From the NCBI RefSeq assembly GCF_017794765.1, contig NZ_CP051236.1, positions 1,269,619 to 1,333,618 of the forward strand: a DNA stretch of 64,000 nucleotides, written 5' to 3'. Shown piece after piece: positions 39,712 through 48,743 of this stretch. The stretch comes from Nitratireductor sp. (GTDB taxonomy: Bacteria; Pseudomonadota; Alphaproteobacteria; Rhizobiales; Rhizobiaceae). The translations under genes and the position numbers were made by a program. How positions within the stretch are numbered: position 1 is the stretch's first letter; each line of letters starts with the position of its first letter. The notes under the pieces were generated by a model. That model had not been told where the DNA came from. It made no database searches and was given only the letters and a program-made list of their open reading frames with translations.

Positions 39712-40599
39712 ATGACCATGATCTTCGGAATCCCGATCCAGGCCTTTCTCGGCCAATTGCTGGTCGGTCTCATCAACGGCTCGTTCTATGCGATGCTGAG
39801 CCTCGGGCTCGCCATCATCTTCGGCCTTTTGCGGGTGATCAATTTTGCCCATGGCGCGCAGTACATGCTGGGTGCCTTTGTCGGCTATCTGCTTCTGGCG
39901 CATCTGGGCATCGGCTATTGGCCGGCGCTCATCCTCGTGCCTCTGCTCGTGGGGCTGAGCGGCATGGCAATCGAGAAGGTTGCGCTGTCGCGGCTCTACA
40001 ATGTGGATCCGCTTTACGGTCTACTCTTCACCTTCGGGCTGGCGCTGGTTCTGGAAGGCGCGTTCCGCTATTTCTATGGCGTTTCGGGGCAATCCTACAC
40101 ACCGCCGCCGCAGCTTTCCGGCGGCACCAATCTTGGCTTCATGTTCCTGCCCAATTATCGCGGCTGGGTGGTGGTGGCGTCGCTCATTATCTGTATCGGC
40201 ACCTGGCTCCTGATCGAAAAGACCAAGCTTGGCGCCTATCTGCGCGCGGCGACCGAAAACCCGACCCTTGTTCAGGCCTTCGGCGTCAACGTTCCGCTGC
40301 TTCTGACGCTGACCTATGGCATCGGCTCGGCACTCGCGGGCCTCGCCGGCATCATGGCCGCGCCGGTCTATCAGGTGAGCCCGCTGATGGGGTCGAACCT
40401 GATCATCGTGGTGTTTGCCGTTGTGGTGGTGGGCGGCATGGGCTCGATTCTGGGCGCCATCGTGACCGGCTACATGCTCGGGCTCGCCGAAGGGCTCACA
40501 AAGGTGTTTTATCCGGAAGCCTCAAACATCGTGATCTTCGTGATCATGGCGATCGTGCTTCTGGTGCGGCCTGCCGGACTGTTCGGGAAGGATGCGTGA
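39712..40599 (+). CDS. livH: Branched-chain-type ABC transporter permease (LivH)
   Basis: The 295-residue permease starts at MTMIFG, with GGAG upstream. About eight membrane helices are visible, with LINGSFYAMLSLGLAIIFG and INFAHGAQYMLGAF, typical of LivH. It ends just before livM. Confidence 0.93.
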   Translation: MTMIFGIPIQAFLGQLLVGLINGSFYAMLSLGLAIIFGLLRVINFAHGAQYMLGAFVGYLLLAHLGIGYWPALILVPLLVGLSGMAIEKVALSRLYNVDPLYGLLFTFGLALVLEGAFRYFYGVSGQSYTPPPQLSGGTNLGFMFLPNYRGWVVVASLIICIGTWLLIEKTKLGAYLRAATENPTLVQAFGVNVPLLLTLTYGIGSALAGLAGIMAAPVYQVSPLMGSNLIIVVFAVVVVGGMGSILGAIVTGYMLGLAEGLTKVFYPEASNIVIFVIMAIVLLVRPAGLFGKDA

Positions 40600-40600
40600 C

Positions 40601-41575
40601 ATGGCGGACATGACAACCACCGGCATTGATCGGCAGACCCGCGCCCGCACCGAATGGCTTCTTGTGGGGCTGGGGATTGCCGCGCTGATCGCAGCACCCT
40701 TCTTCCTCTATCCTGTCTTTCTGATGAAGATGCTGTGCTTTGCGCTCTTTGCGGCAGCCTTCAACCTGCTGCTTGGCTATACGGGCCTGCTTTCCTTTGG
40801 CCATGCGGCCTTCTTCGGCGGGGCGGCCTATTTTACTGCCCATGCCGTGAAGGAGTGGGGCTGGACGCCGGAATTCGGCGTGTTGCTCGGCGTGTTTGGC
40901 GCGGCGGTACTGGGGCTGATCATCGGCTTTTTCGCCATCCGGCGGCAGGGCATCTATTTTGCCATGATCACGCTGGCGCTGGCGCAGATGTTCTATTTCT
41001 TCTGCGTTCAGGCCCCCTTCACCAAGGGCGAAGACGGCATTCAGGGCGTTCCGCGCGGCCATCTCTTCGGCTTCATCGATCTCAGCGTGCCGCTCAACAT
41101 GTATTTCTTCGTGCTGGGCGGGTTCCTGATCGGCGTGTTTGCCGTCTGGCGCATCGTGCATTCGCCCTTCGGCATGATCCTGAAATCGATCCGCGAGAAC
41201 GAAAACCGCGCGACCTCGCTCGGCTACAGTGTGGCCCGCTACAAGCTGGCGGCGTTCGTGATGTCGGCAACGCTGGCGGGGCTGGCCGGCGCGATGAAGG
41301 CGCTGGTGTTCCAGTTTGCAACGCTGACGGATGTAACCTGGCAGATGTCTGGCGAGGTGATCCTGATGACGCTTCTGGGCGGCATCGGCACTATGCTCGG
41401 GCCGATTGTCGGTGCGGGGCTGGTGGTGACGCTTCAGAACTATCTCGCCACGTCGGAGTTTCCGGTGACGGTGATAACCGGCGCGATCTTCATGATCTGC
41501 GTGCTTCTGTTCCGTCGCGGCATTGTCGGTGAAATCCTCGCGCGGTTTTCGCGCGGGGAGGACGATGCCCGCTGA
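40601..41575 (+). CDS. livM: Branched-chain-type ABC transporter permease (LivM)
   Basis: The 324-residue permease has LLLGYTGLLSFGHAAFFGG and the loop SIRENENRATSLGYSV that contacts the ATPase. It begins one base after the livH stop. Confidence 0.93.
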   Translation: MADMTTTGIDRQTRARTEWLLVGLGIAALIAAPFFLYPVFLMKMLCFALFAAAFNLLLGYTGLLSFGHAAFFGGAAYFTAHAVKEWGWTPEFGVLLGVFGAAVLGLIIGFFAIRRQGIYFAMITLALAQMFYFFCVQAPFTKGEDGIQGVPRGHLFGFIDLSVPLNMYFFVLGGFLIGVFAVWRIVHSPFGMILKSIRENENRATSLGYSVARYKLAAFVMSATLAGLAGAMKALVFQFATLTDVTWQMSGEVILMTLLGGIGTMLGPIVGAGLVVTLQNYLATSEFPVTVITGAIFMICVLLFRRGIVGEILARFSRGEDDAR

Positions 41576-41580
41576 CCGCC

Positions 41581-43191
41581 ATGACGGAGACATATGACTA
41601 TATTGTCGTCGGCGCTGGCACGGCGGGGTGCCTTCTGGCCAACCGCCTGTCCGCCGATCCCACGATCTCGGTGCTGCTTCTGGAGGCAGGGGGCAAGGAC
41701 AATTACGCCTGGGTGCATATTCCGGTCGGCTATCTTTATTGCATTTCCAACCCGCGCACGGACTGGTGTTTCACGACAGAGAACGAACCGGGACTGGGCG
41801 GGCGCTCTCTCGCCTATCCGCGCGGAAAGCTGCTGGGCGGCTGCTCCTCCATCAATGGCATGATCTACATGCGGGGGCAGGCGCGTGATTATGACCGCTG
41901 GCGGCAAATGGGCTGCACCGGCTGGGCCTGGGACGACGTACTGCCCTTCTTCAAGAAGCCCGAAGACTACTACCGGGGCGCCGACGACATGCATGGCGCC
42001 GGCGGCGAGTGGCGTGTGGAAGAGGCGCGCGTGCGCTGGGACATTCTGGATGCGTTTCAGGATGCGGCCGAAGCGCTCGGCATTCCAAAGGTTGACGATT
42101 TCAACCGCGGTGACAATGAGGGGTCGTCCTATTTTCGTGTGAACCAGCGCAGCGGCATACGCTGGAATGCCTCGAAAGCCTTTCTCAAGCCAGTGCGGCA
42201 CCGGCAGAACCTGCGGGTTGAGACAGGTGCACATGTGCGCCGGCTCATCGTTGAGGAGGGGCGTGTCACGGGCGTCGCCTATGAGCAGAACGGCGCGGCG
42301 CGCGAGGCGCATTGCCGGGCCGAGGTCGTTCTGTCGGCGGGCGCAATCGGCTCGCCGCACATTCTCGAACTGTCGGGCATCGGGCGCGGGGATGTCTTGC
42401 AGGCAGCCGGCATCCCGGTTGTTTTCGAGCAGAGTTCGGTGGGCGAAAACCTGCAGGACCATCTGCAATTGCGGTGCGCCTACAGGGTTTCGGGCATTCG
42501 TACGCTCAACGAACAGGCAAGCAGGCTGACCGGCAAGGCAGCGATTGCGCTGGAATATCTGCTGAAACGGTCGGGGCCCATGTCCATGGCGCCAAGTCAG
42601 CTTGGCCTTTTCACACGCTCCGACGAGACACGCGAAACGGCCAATCTGCAATATCACGTGCAGCCGCTCTCGCTCGACAAGTTTGGCGATCCGGTTCACC
42701 CCTTTCCGGCGTTCACGGCAAGCGTGTGCAACCTGCGGCCCGACAGCCGGGGCTCGGTGCATCTGACCTCGAAGGATTTCCGGAAACAGCCGGCCATCCG
42801 GCCCAATTATCTAGCGACCGAGAGCGACAGGCAGGTGGCTGTCGATGCGATCCGTTTGACGCGGCGTATTGTTGCGCAGCCGGCCCTGCAGCGCTATCGG
42901 CCCGAAGAGTTCAAGCCGGGTCCAAACTACCAGAGCGAGGAAGAACTCGTGGAGGCGGCGGGCCAGATCGGCACGACGATCTTCCATCCCGTCGGCACCT
43001 GCCGGATGGGGGCGGATGAGGAGGCGGTGGTCGATCCACGGCTTCGAATGCGTGGCCTGAGAGGCTTACGGATCGCCGATGCGTCTGTGATGCCTGCCAT
43101 CGTTTCTGGCAACACGAATTCGCCGACGCTCATGATTGCGGAGAAGGCGGCGTCGATGATCCTTGAGGATGCGGGTAGGCGAAGGTTGTGA
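41581..43191 (+). CDS. GMC-family flavin oxidoreductase (choline dehydrogenase-like)
   Basis: The 536-residue flavoprotein has the FAD motif VVGAGTAGCLLANRLS and both GMC signatures (GGCSSINGMIYMRGQ; GAIGSPHILELSGIG). The catalytic region HPVGTCRMG is present, and it ends with NTNSPTLMIAEKAA. The family oxidises primary or secondary alcohols to aldehydes, ketones or acids. It follows livM by 5 bases, so it is probably the first catabolic step for the compound taken up by the LivKGFHM system. That compound may therefore carry a hydroxyl group and not be a simple amino acid. Confidence 0.92.
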   Translation: MTETYDYIVVGAGTAGCLLANRLSADPTISVLLLEAGGKDNYAWVHIPVGYLYCISNPRTDWCFTTENEPGLGGRSLAYPRGKLLGGCSSINGMIYMRGQARDYDRWRQMGCTGWAWDDVLPFFKKPEDYYRGADDMHGAGGEWRVEEARVRWDILDAFQDAAEALGIPKVDDFNRGDNEGSSYFRVNQRSGIRWNASKAFLKPVRHRQNLRVETGAHVRRLIVEEGRVTGVAYEQNGAAREAHCRAEVVLSAGAIGSPHILELSGIGRGDVLQAAGIPVVFEQSSVGENLQDHLQLRCAYRVSGIRTLNEQASRLTGKAAIALEYLLKRSGPMSMAPSQLGLFTRSDETRETANLQYHVQPLSLDKFGDPVHPFPAFTASVCNLRPDSRGSVHLTSKDFRKQPAIRPNYLATESDRQVAVDAIRLTRRIVAQPALQRYRPEEFKPGPNYQSEEELVEAAGQIGTTIFHPVGTCRMGADEEAVVDPRLRMRGLRGLRIADASVMPAIVSGNTNSPTLMIAEKAASMILEDAGRRRL

Positions 43192-43212
43192 TCTGGCCAG
43201 GACGATTGCCTG

Positions 43213-43241
43213 TTGACTCGGTGAGAGCTGACGATTATTGA
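43213..43241 (+). promoter_or_regulatory. Candidate tetR promoter
   Basis: TTGACT (43213-43218) and TATTGA (43236-43241) lie 17 bases apart. The TetR operator covers the -10, which fits autorepression. Confidence 0.5.
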
Positions 43242-43251
43242 AAATCGTCAG
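43228..43251. promoter_or_regulatory. TetR operator, copy 1 (tetR promoter)
   Basis: A 9-bp inverted repeat, CTGACGATT and AATCGTCAG, has a 6-base spacer. It lies 7 bases before the tetR ATG. It aligns without gaps with the site at 43918-43941. Confidence 0.75.
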
Positions 43252-43258
43252 GATTAAA

Positions 43259-43876
43259 ATGATGAAACAGACCGCCCGTACCCGCACCGATCCGGAAGAG
43301 ACCCGCAGCCGCATTCTGGAAGTGGCCGAGAATTTCTTCCGCAGCATCGGTTATCAGAAGACTTCCGTTGCCGATATCGCGGCGGAAGTGGGCATGAGTC
43401 CGGCCAATGTCTACCGGTTCTTTCCCTCAAAAGGTGCGATCAATGAATGCATATGCGGGCGGATCGTCGAGGAAGTGGCGGAAATCGCCTTTTCCATCGC
43501 GCGGACCAGTGCACCCGCGCCGGAGAAGCTGTCGCGGCTTCTGACGGCGATCCACGAGCATCACAAGGTGACGCTGATCAAGGAAAAGCGGACGCATGAG
43601 ATGGTCGCGGTGGCGATGCAGGAAAACTGGGCGATCATCAAGGCGCATATCGAGCGCGTCACCACGATTATCGAGGGAATCATCCGCGAGGGAGTCGAGG
43701 TCGGAGAGTTCGAAGTTGAAGACCCGGCAGAGGCGGCGCGCTGTGTGAAGACAGCGTTTGTGCCGTTCTTCCATCCTCTGTTGATCGAACATTGCATACA
43801 GCACGGCGAAGACACCGAGCTGGGGCTGCGCGAGCAGTTGCGTTTTATCCTGAAGGCACTGGGCAAGCGTACTTAG
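43259..43876 (+). CDS. TetR-family repressor of the RND efflux operon
   Basis: The 205-residue regulator starts at MMKQT after AGGA. The N-terminal helix-turn-helix (TSVADIAAEVGMSPANVYRFF, compressed in residues about 35-56) is followed by an all-helical ligand-binding domain. It sits directly upstream of the RND genes. Both its own promoter and theirs contain the same 24-bp palindrome, so it probably represses both until a toxic compound binds. Confidence 0.92.
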   Translation: MMKQTARTRTDPEETRSRILEVAENFFRSIGYQKTSVADIAAEVGMSPANVYRFFPSKGAINECICGRIVEEVAEIAFSIARTSAPAPEKLSRLLTAIHEHHKVTLIKEKRTHEMVAVAMQENWAIIKAHIERVTTIIEGIIREGVEVGEFEVEDPAEAARCVKTAFVPFFHPLLIEHCIQHGEDTELGLREQLRFILKALGKRT

Positions 43877-43917
43877 GCTGACGTTGCATGGCGAACCACG
43901 CTTGCTGCGCGCAAATT

Positions 43918-43941
43918 GTGATGAATATTGAGAATCATCAG
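43918..43941. promoter_or_regulatory. TetR operator, copy 2 (RND promoter)
   Basis: This matches copy 1 at 19 of 24 positions, including TATTGA in the centre, AATC, and TCAG at the end. It lies 27 bases before the adaptor start, overlapping the expected promoter. Confidence 0.7.
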
Positions 43942-43968
43942 TTAACAATATTTACAAGGTAGGGCGCC

Positions 43969-45060
43969 ATGCCGCTTACGACGATGAATAGGGTTGTTCT
44001 TCTGGGCGCGGTGGCGCTCTCGCTCGCAGCCTGTCAGGATCAGGAAGTGGCCGAGCGTCCCGACCCGGTCGTGCGGGTGGCGACGGTGCATCTTTCTCCG
44101 CTTGCCGAAACACGCACCTACACGGGCACGATCGTGCCGCGCACAGAAGTGGCCGAGGCCTTTCGTGTCGGCGGCAAGGTGGCGGACCGGCGTGTGGATG
44201 TGGGAGACGTGGTGAAGGCCGGCGAGGTTCTGGCGCGGCTCGATCCGCTGGACCTCAACCTGCAACTGGAACAACAACGCGCCGCGCTGACGGCAGCGCG
44301 CGCAAGCCTCACAAAGGCCGAGACCGATCTCGAACGGGCGCGCAAACTTTTCAAGCGCGGGCATGTGACCCAGGCGGCGCTCGATGCACAGGCGCTGGTG
44401 GTCGACGAAACGCGATCGCGCTTTGAGCAGGCCCAGCGCGCTGTCGCCCTTGCTGAAAACCAGATGGGCTATGCCGAGCTCACCGCATCCGCCGACGGTG
44501 TGGTGAGCGCCGTGGGCGTGGAGGCAGGCCAGGTGATCTCACCGGGGCAGATGGTGGTGAGCGTGGCACAGCTCGACGAGAAGGAGGTCGAGGTATCGAT
44601 CCCCGAAAGCCGGCTTTCCGATCTGGAAGGTTCCACCGCTGAAGTGTCGCTGTGGGCCGGCGGCGGGGTTTATGCCGCAAAGGTGCGCGAGATCGCGCCG
44701 GAGGCCAACGGCACGAGCCGGACCTATCCGGTGCGTTTTTCCGTGCCGGAGGCGGACGAGACTGTCCGGCTCGGGATGACCGCCACCGTTTCACTCACCA
44801 AAGGAGATCCGTCACCGGTCGCTCGCATACCGATGACGGCGGTTCTCGACGATGGCCGGGGTCCGGTCGTGTTCGTAGTCGATCCCCCCTCGAACGAACT
44901 CAAACGCCGCCCGGTCGTCGTCGGGGCCTATCAGTCGCGCAACGCGATCATTGCCGAGGGCCTCGAGGATGGCGACAGGATCGTCACGCTCGGTGTTCAG
45001 AAACTGCAGGAAGGCGAGCGCGTGAGGCTCGCCGAAATCCAGTCTGCCAGCGCCGACTGA
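43969..45060 (+). CDS. RND efflux periplasmic adaptor (membrane fusion lipoprotein)
   Basis: The 363-residue protein has a lipoprotein signal with lipobox SLAAC (Cys22). A biotinyl-lipoyl half-motif (FRVGGKVADRRVDVGDVVKAG), an alpha-hairpin (about 100-165), the second lipoyl half and beta-barrel domains follow. It links the inner-membrane pump to an outer-membrane channel. No TolC-type gene lies in the window, so the channel is encoded elsewhere. The pump gene follows after 12 bases. Confidence 0.93.
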   Translation: MPLTTMNRVVLLGAVALSLAACQDQEVAERPDPVVRVATVHLSPLAETRTYTGTIVPRTEVAEAFRVGGKVADRRVDVGDVVKAGEVLARLDPLDLNLQLEQQRAALTAARASLTKAETDLERARKLFKRGHVTQAALDAQALVVDETRSRFEQAQRAVALAENQMGYAELTASADGVVSAVGVEAGQVISPGQMVVSVAQLDEKEVEVSIPESRLSDLEGSTAEVSLWAGGGVYAAKVREIAPEANGTSRTYPVRFSVPEADETVRLGMTATVSLTKGDPSPVARIPMTAVLDDGRGPVVFVVDPPSNELKRRPVVVGAYQSRNAIIAEGLEDGDRIVTLGVQKLQEGERVRLAEIQSASAD

Positions 45061-45072
45061 CCGGGGGCCATC

Positions 45073-48000
45073 ATGCAGCGTTTCAACCTTTCGCAGTGGG
45101 CCGTCACCCACCAGACGCTCGTCCTGTTTCTGATAATCGTTCTCTCTCTGGGTGGGGCCTATTCCTATGCGCGGCTTGGTCGCGCGGAGGATCCGAGCTT
45201 TACGATCAAGGTCATGGTGGTGAATGCCATCTGGCCGGGCGCAACAGCCGAGGAGGTGCAGCGGCAGGTCGCCGACCCGATCGAGAAGACGCTGCAGGAA
45301 GTGCCCTATTTCGACAAGGTGCGCACCTATTCCAAACCCGGTTCCACCTTCATGCAGGTGCAGCTGGAGGACACGACGCCGCCGGGCGAGGTGGCCGATA
45401 TCTGGTATCAGATCCGCAAGCGCGTCGGCGATATTCGTGCCTCTCTGCCGCAGGGCGTGATCGGCCCGTTCTTCAATGATGAATTCGGCGATGTGGACAG
45501 CGCGCTCTACATGCTGACCGGCGATGGCGCGACGATGCGCGATCTGAAGGACGCGGCCGAAGACATCCGCCAGCGGCTTTTGCGGGTGCCGGATGTGGAG
45601 AAGGTTCGCTTCTACGGCGATCAGGATGAGCGCATCTTTGTCGAATTTTCCCATTCCAAGCTTGCTACGCTGGGCATCGACCCGCAGGTGATCTTTAATT
45701 CCATCGCGGCACAGAATGCGGTGACGCCCTCGGGCGAGATCGAGACGGCGTCCGACCGGGTCTTCCTGCGTGTGGAAGGCGCGCTCAAGGGTGTGGAGGC
45801 CGTGGCCTCGGTGCCTGTTGCCGTAAACGGCACCGTCTTCCGCCTTGGCGATATCGCCGATGTGCGGCGCGGCTATGAAGACCCGCCGAGCTTTACCGCG
45901 CGCCACGAAGGGCAGCAGGCACTCGCCATCGGTGTGGTTATGGCCGAGGGCGCAAACATCCTCACGCTGGGTGAAAATCTCGATCAGGCCATGAGCGGGA
46001 TCAGGGCCGATCTTCCGGTCGGTCTGGAACTCGACATGATCGCCAACCAGCCGGAGGTGGTTCAGGATTCGGTCGGTGAGTTCATCAAGGTGTTTCTGGA
46101 AGCGCTTGCCGTGGTTCTGGCAGTGAGTTTTCTCTCGCTCGGTTGGCGCACCGGTATCGTTGTGGCGTTGGCGGTGCCGCTGGTGCTGGCCATCGTCATG
46201 ATTGTGCTCGACATTCTGGGCATGAGCCTGGAGCGCATCACACTTGGCGCGCTCATCATCGCGCTCGGTCTCATGGTGGATGACGCGATCATCGCCGTCG
46301 AAATGATGGTGGTGAAGATGGAGCAGGGCTATGACCGGCTGAAAGCGGCGACCTTCGCCTGGACGTCGACGGCCTTTCCCATGCTGACGGGAACGCTGGT
46401 GACGGCGGCGGGCTTTCTGCCTGTCGGCTTTGCGCAGTCGACAGCGGGCGAATATGCCGGCGGCATCTTCTGGGTTGTCGGCATTGCGCTGGTGGCGTCG
46501 TGGTTCGTGGCGGTGATCTTCACGCCCTATATCGGCGTCAAGCTGCTGCCCGACTTCCACAAGCACGGTACTGCGGTGGCCGAGGGTGGGCAACACCATG
46601 ATATCTATGACACACGCCTCTACAATGGGCTTCGCCGGATCGTGGAATGGTGTGTGTCCTGGCGCTGGGTGGTCATTGCAGCGGTGGTCGGGCTTTTTGC
46701 GGTCTCGATCTGGTCTTTCGGATTTGTCCAGCAACAGTTCTTCCCGACCTCGCCACGCCCCGAACTGATGGTGGAAATCCGCCTCCCGGAAGGCGCGCCG
46801 ATCAAGGCCACCGAAGCCTCTGCCCGCGTGATGGAAGAGGTGATTGCGGCGGACGAGGAAGTGCTGACCTACTCCACCTATACGGGCGCCGGCGCGCCGC
46901 GCTGGTTCCTTGCCTCGAACCCGGAGCTGCCAAAGCCGAACTATGCAATCATCGTGATGTACACGGAAGACGCGGCGGCGCGCGACCGGGTCAAGGAACG
47001 GCTTCAGACCTATATCGACGAAGGCGGCCTGCCCGAAGCGCGGGTGCGTGTCACGGAACTCGTGTTCGGTCCGCCCGTGGGCTTCCCCGTTCAGTTCCGT
47101 GTCATCGGCCCGGACCCACTGGAAGTGCGTCGCATCGCCTACGAGGTGCGCGACGTGATGGCGCAGAACCCCAATGCGCTTGATCCCAATCTGGACTGGA
47201 ACGAGCAGGCGAAATCCATCCGGCTCGAGGTCGATCAGGATCGTGCGCGGGCTCTTGGCCTGACGCCGCAGGATATCGGCCGCACGCTTCAGACACTGCT
47301 TTCAGGCCTGACGGTGACATCGGTTCGCGATGGCATCGAACAGGTGGATGTGGTGGCGCGCGCAGTGGAGAGCGAAAGGCTCGATATCGAGCATCTGGGC
47401 GACCTGACGATTGCCACGCGCGGCGGAGCGCCGGTGCCTCTGTCGCAGGTGGCCAGGGTGGTTTATGGGCATGAGGAGCCGATCCTCTGGCGGCAGAACC
47501 GTGACATGATGATCACGGTGCGTGCGGATGTGCCTGCCGGGGTGCAGCCGCCGGATGTTTCCTCGCAGATCTGGCCGACCTTGAAGCCGCTGATGGAAAA
47601 CCTGCCGGTGGGCTACCGCATCGAAATGGGGGGCGCCATCGAGGAGAGCGCCAAGGCCAATGCAGCTCTGTTCGAGGTGTTTCCGGTCATGGTGCTGGCC
47701 ATGCTTACGATCCTGATGATCCAGTTGCAGAGCTTTTCACGGCTCGCCCTCGTCTTTGCTACGGCACCACTCGGTCTCATCGGTGCGGCGTTCGGGCTGT
47801 TGATTTTTAATCAGCCCTTCGGCTTCGTTGCCCTGCTTGGGCTGATCGCGCTCGCCGGGATGATCATGCGCAACACGGTCATTCTGGTCGACCAGATCAA
47901 GGCGGATCTTGAAGACGGGTCGCCAGAATGGACGGCAATCATCGAAGCGACGGTGCGCCGCACACGCCCGGTGGTTCTGACGGCGTTGGCCGCCATCCTC

Positions 48001-48216
48001 GCCATGGTGCCGCTTTCGAGCAATGTGTTCTGGGGGCCGATGGCATTTGCCATCATGGGCGGCCTCACGGCTGCAACGGTCCTGACTATCCTGTTCGTGC
48101 CGGCGCTTTACGCCGCATTCTACCGGGTGAGGCGACCGGAGGAGGAACAGGATTCCGATATCGGTGCGTCACTTCAGGACACAGAACGACTCGCGCTGCC
48201 TCAGGCCGCCGAGTAA
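45073..48216 (+). CDS. RND-family efflux transporter (AcrB/MexB-like)
   Basis: The 1047-residue inner-membrane pump has twelve helices and two large periplasmic loops, the normal length for a drug-type RND protein. Helix 4 carries GLMVDDAIIAVE with the paired proton-relay aspartates at about 403-404. It works as a trimer that expels hydrophobic or toxic compounds using the proton gradient. A TetR gene upstream with a shared operator points to induction by substrate. A strong terminator follows at once. Confidence 0.94.
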   Translation: MQRFNLSQWAVTHQTLVLFLIIVLSLGGAYSYARLGRAEDPSFTIKVMVVNAIWPGATAEEVQRQVADPIEKTLQEVPYFDKVRTYSKPGSTFMQVQLEDTTPPGEVADIWYQIRKRVGDIRASLPQGVIGPFFNDEFGDVDSALYMLTGDGATMRDLKDAAEDIRQRLLRVPDVEKVRFYGDQDERIFVEFSHSKLATLGIDPQVIFNSIAAQNAVTPSGEIETASDRVFLRVEGALKGVEAVASVPVAVNGTVFRLGDIADVRRGYEDPPSFTARHEGQQALAIGVVMAEGANILTLGENLDQAMSGIRADLPVGLELDMIANQPEVVQDSVGEFIKVFLEALAVVLAVSFLSLGWRTGIVVALAVPLVLAIVMIVLDILGMSLERITLGALIIALGLMVDDAIIAVEMMVVKMEQGYDRLKAATFAWTSTAFPMLTGTLVTAAGFLPVGFAQSTAGEYAGGIFWVVGIALVASWFVAVIFTPYIGVKLLPDFHKHGTAVAEGGQHHDIYDTRLYNGLRRIVEWCVSWRWVVIAAVVGLFAVSIWSFGFVQQQFFPTSPRPELMVEIRLPEGAPIKATEASARVMEEVIAADEEVLTYSTYTGAGAPRWFLASNPELPKPNYAIIVMYTEDAAARDRVKERLQTYIDEGGLPEARVRVTELVFGPPVGFPVQFRVIGPDPLEVRRIAYEVRDVMAQNPNALDPNLDWNEQAKSIRLEVDQDRARALGLTPQDIGRTLQTLLSGLTVTSVRDGIEQVDVVARAVESERLDIEHLGDLTIATRGGAPVPLSQVARVVYGHEEPILWRQNRDMMITVRADVPAGVQPPDVSSQIWPTLKPLMENLPVGYRIEMGGAIEESAKANAALFEVFPVMVLAMLTILMIQLQSFSRLALVFATAPLGLIGAAFGLLIFNQPFGFVALLGLIALAGMIMRNTVILVDQIKADLEDGSPEWTAIIEATVRRTRPVVLTALAAILAMVPLSSNVFWGPMAFAIMGGLTAATVLTILFVPALYAAFYRVRRPEEEQDSDIGASLQDTERLALPQAAE

Positions 48217-48259
48217 CGAAAGGCGGCGGAATTCACTGCTCGCGTTCCGCCGCCTTTCG
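48217..48259. terminator. Bidirectional terminator after the RND pump gene
   Basis: A perfect 15-bp stem, CGAAAGGCGGCGGAA (48217-48231) with TTCCGCCGCCTTTCG (48245-48259), has a 13-base loop. It starts on the base after the RND stop and lies 28 bases beyond the stop of the convergent DUF2218 gene. Confidence 0.85.
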
Positions 48260-48287
48260 AATTTTCGCTCAGTCTTCGCCCGGCTTT

Positions 48288-48569
48288 TCACGCCTGCCAG
48301 GAGATTTCCGGTTTTTCGCGCCATGCGAAGCGCGTCAGATGATCGTCGATCACGTTCTGGGCGCGGGCGAGCTCTTCGTCCGTTTTGGCGTTGCACTCGA
48401 TGGTGAGTGCTGCTTCATCTGCACGCATGATGCAGTCACCGAACGGGAAATCCACCTTGCCCCGCGATGTATCAAAGTCGACGCTCACCTTGTGAGCGAA
48501 ATGCTTGCAAAGCTGCTGCAGATATTTTGACGCATTTTCCGTCGTCACGACGGCTTTGGATTGCAGCAT
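48288..48569 (-). CDS. DUF2218 family small protein
   Basis: The 93-residue protein starts at MLQSKAVV with GGAG nine bases upstream; the longer frame crosses the iron box. The sequence (VTTENASKYLQQLCKHFAHK, then VDFPFGDCIM) matches the DUF2218 family, whose members are often found beside iron-siderophore genes. It is divergent from such an operon here and may be under the same iron control. The biochemical role is unknown. Confidence 0.8.
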   Translation of the reverse strand: MLQSKAVVTTENASKYLQQLCKHFAHKVSVDFDTSRGKVDFPFGDCIMRADEAALTIECNAKTDEELARAQNVIDDHLTRFAWREKPEISWQA

Positions 48570-48630
48570 GAGAAATGTCTCCGGAAAAATGTTGCCGAAA
48601 CTGTCTGGTCGATTGCCCATACAGATAAGT

Positions 48631-48645
48631 TGATTAAGATAATCA
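48631..48645. promoter_or_regulatory. Iron-responsive (RirA-type) operator
   Basis: TGATTAAGATAATCA is a perfect palindrome with 6-bp arms and fits the TGA-N9-TCA consensus of rhizobial RirA boxes. It lies between the DUF2218 gene and the siderophore operon, 99 bases before the binding-protein start and 62 from the DUF2218 start, so it can serve both. Confidence 0.6.
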
Positions 48646-48743
48646 TATTTGCTAACCGACATGCTGACAAGGGTGTTGTCGACCGGCCAGACGATGGGCG
48701 TCAGGCACCTCCTTGCATTTTCTGGGACATTTGGAGCGTGTCG

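Noticed and set aside
44812-46734. Minus-strand frame of 640 codons
   Set aside because: It is a shadow of the RND adaptor and pump genes, whose motifs are intact on the plus strand.
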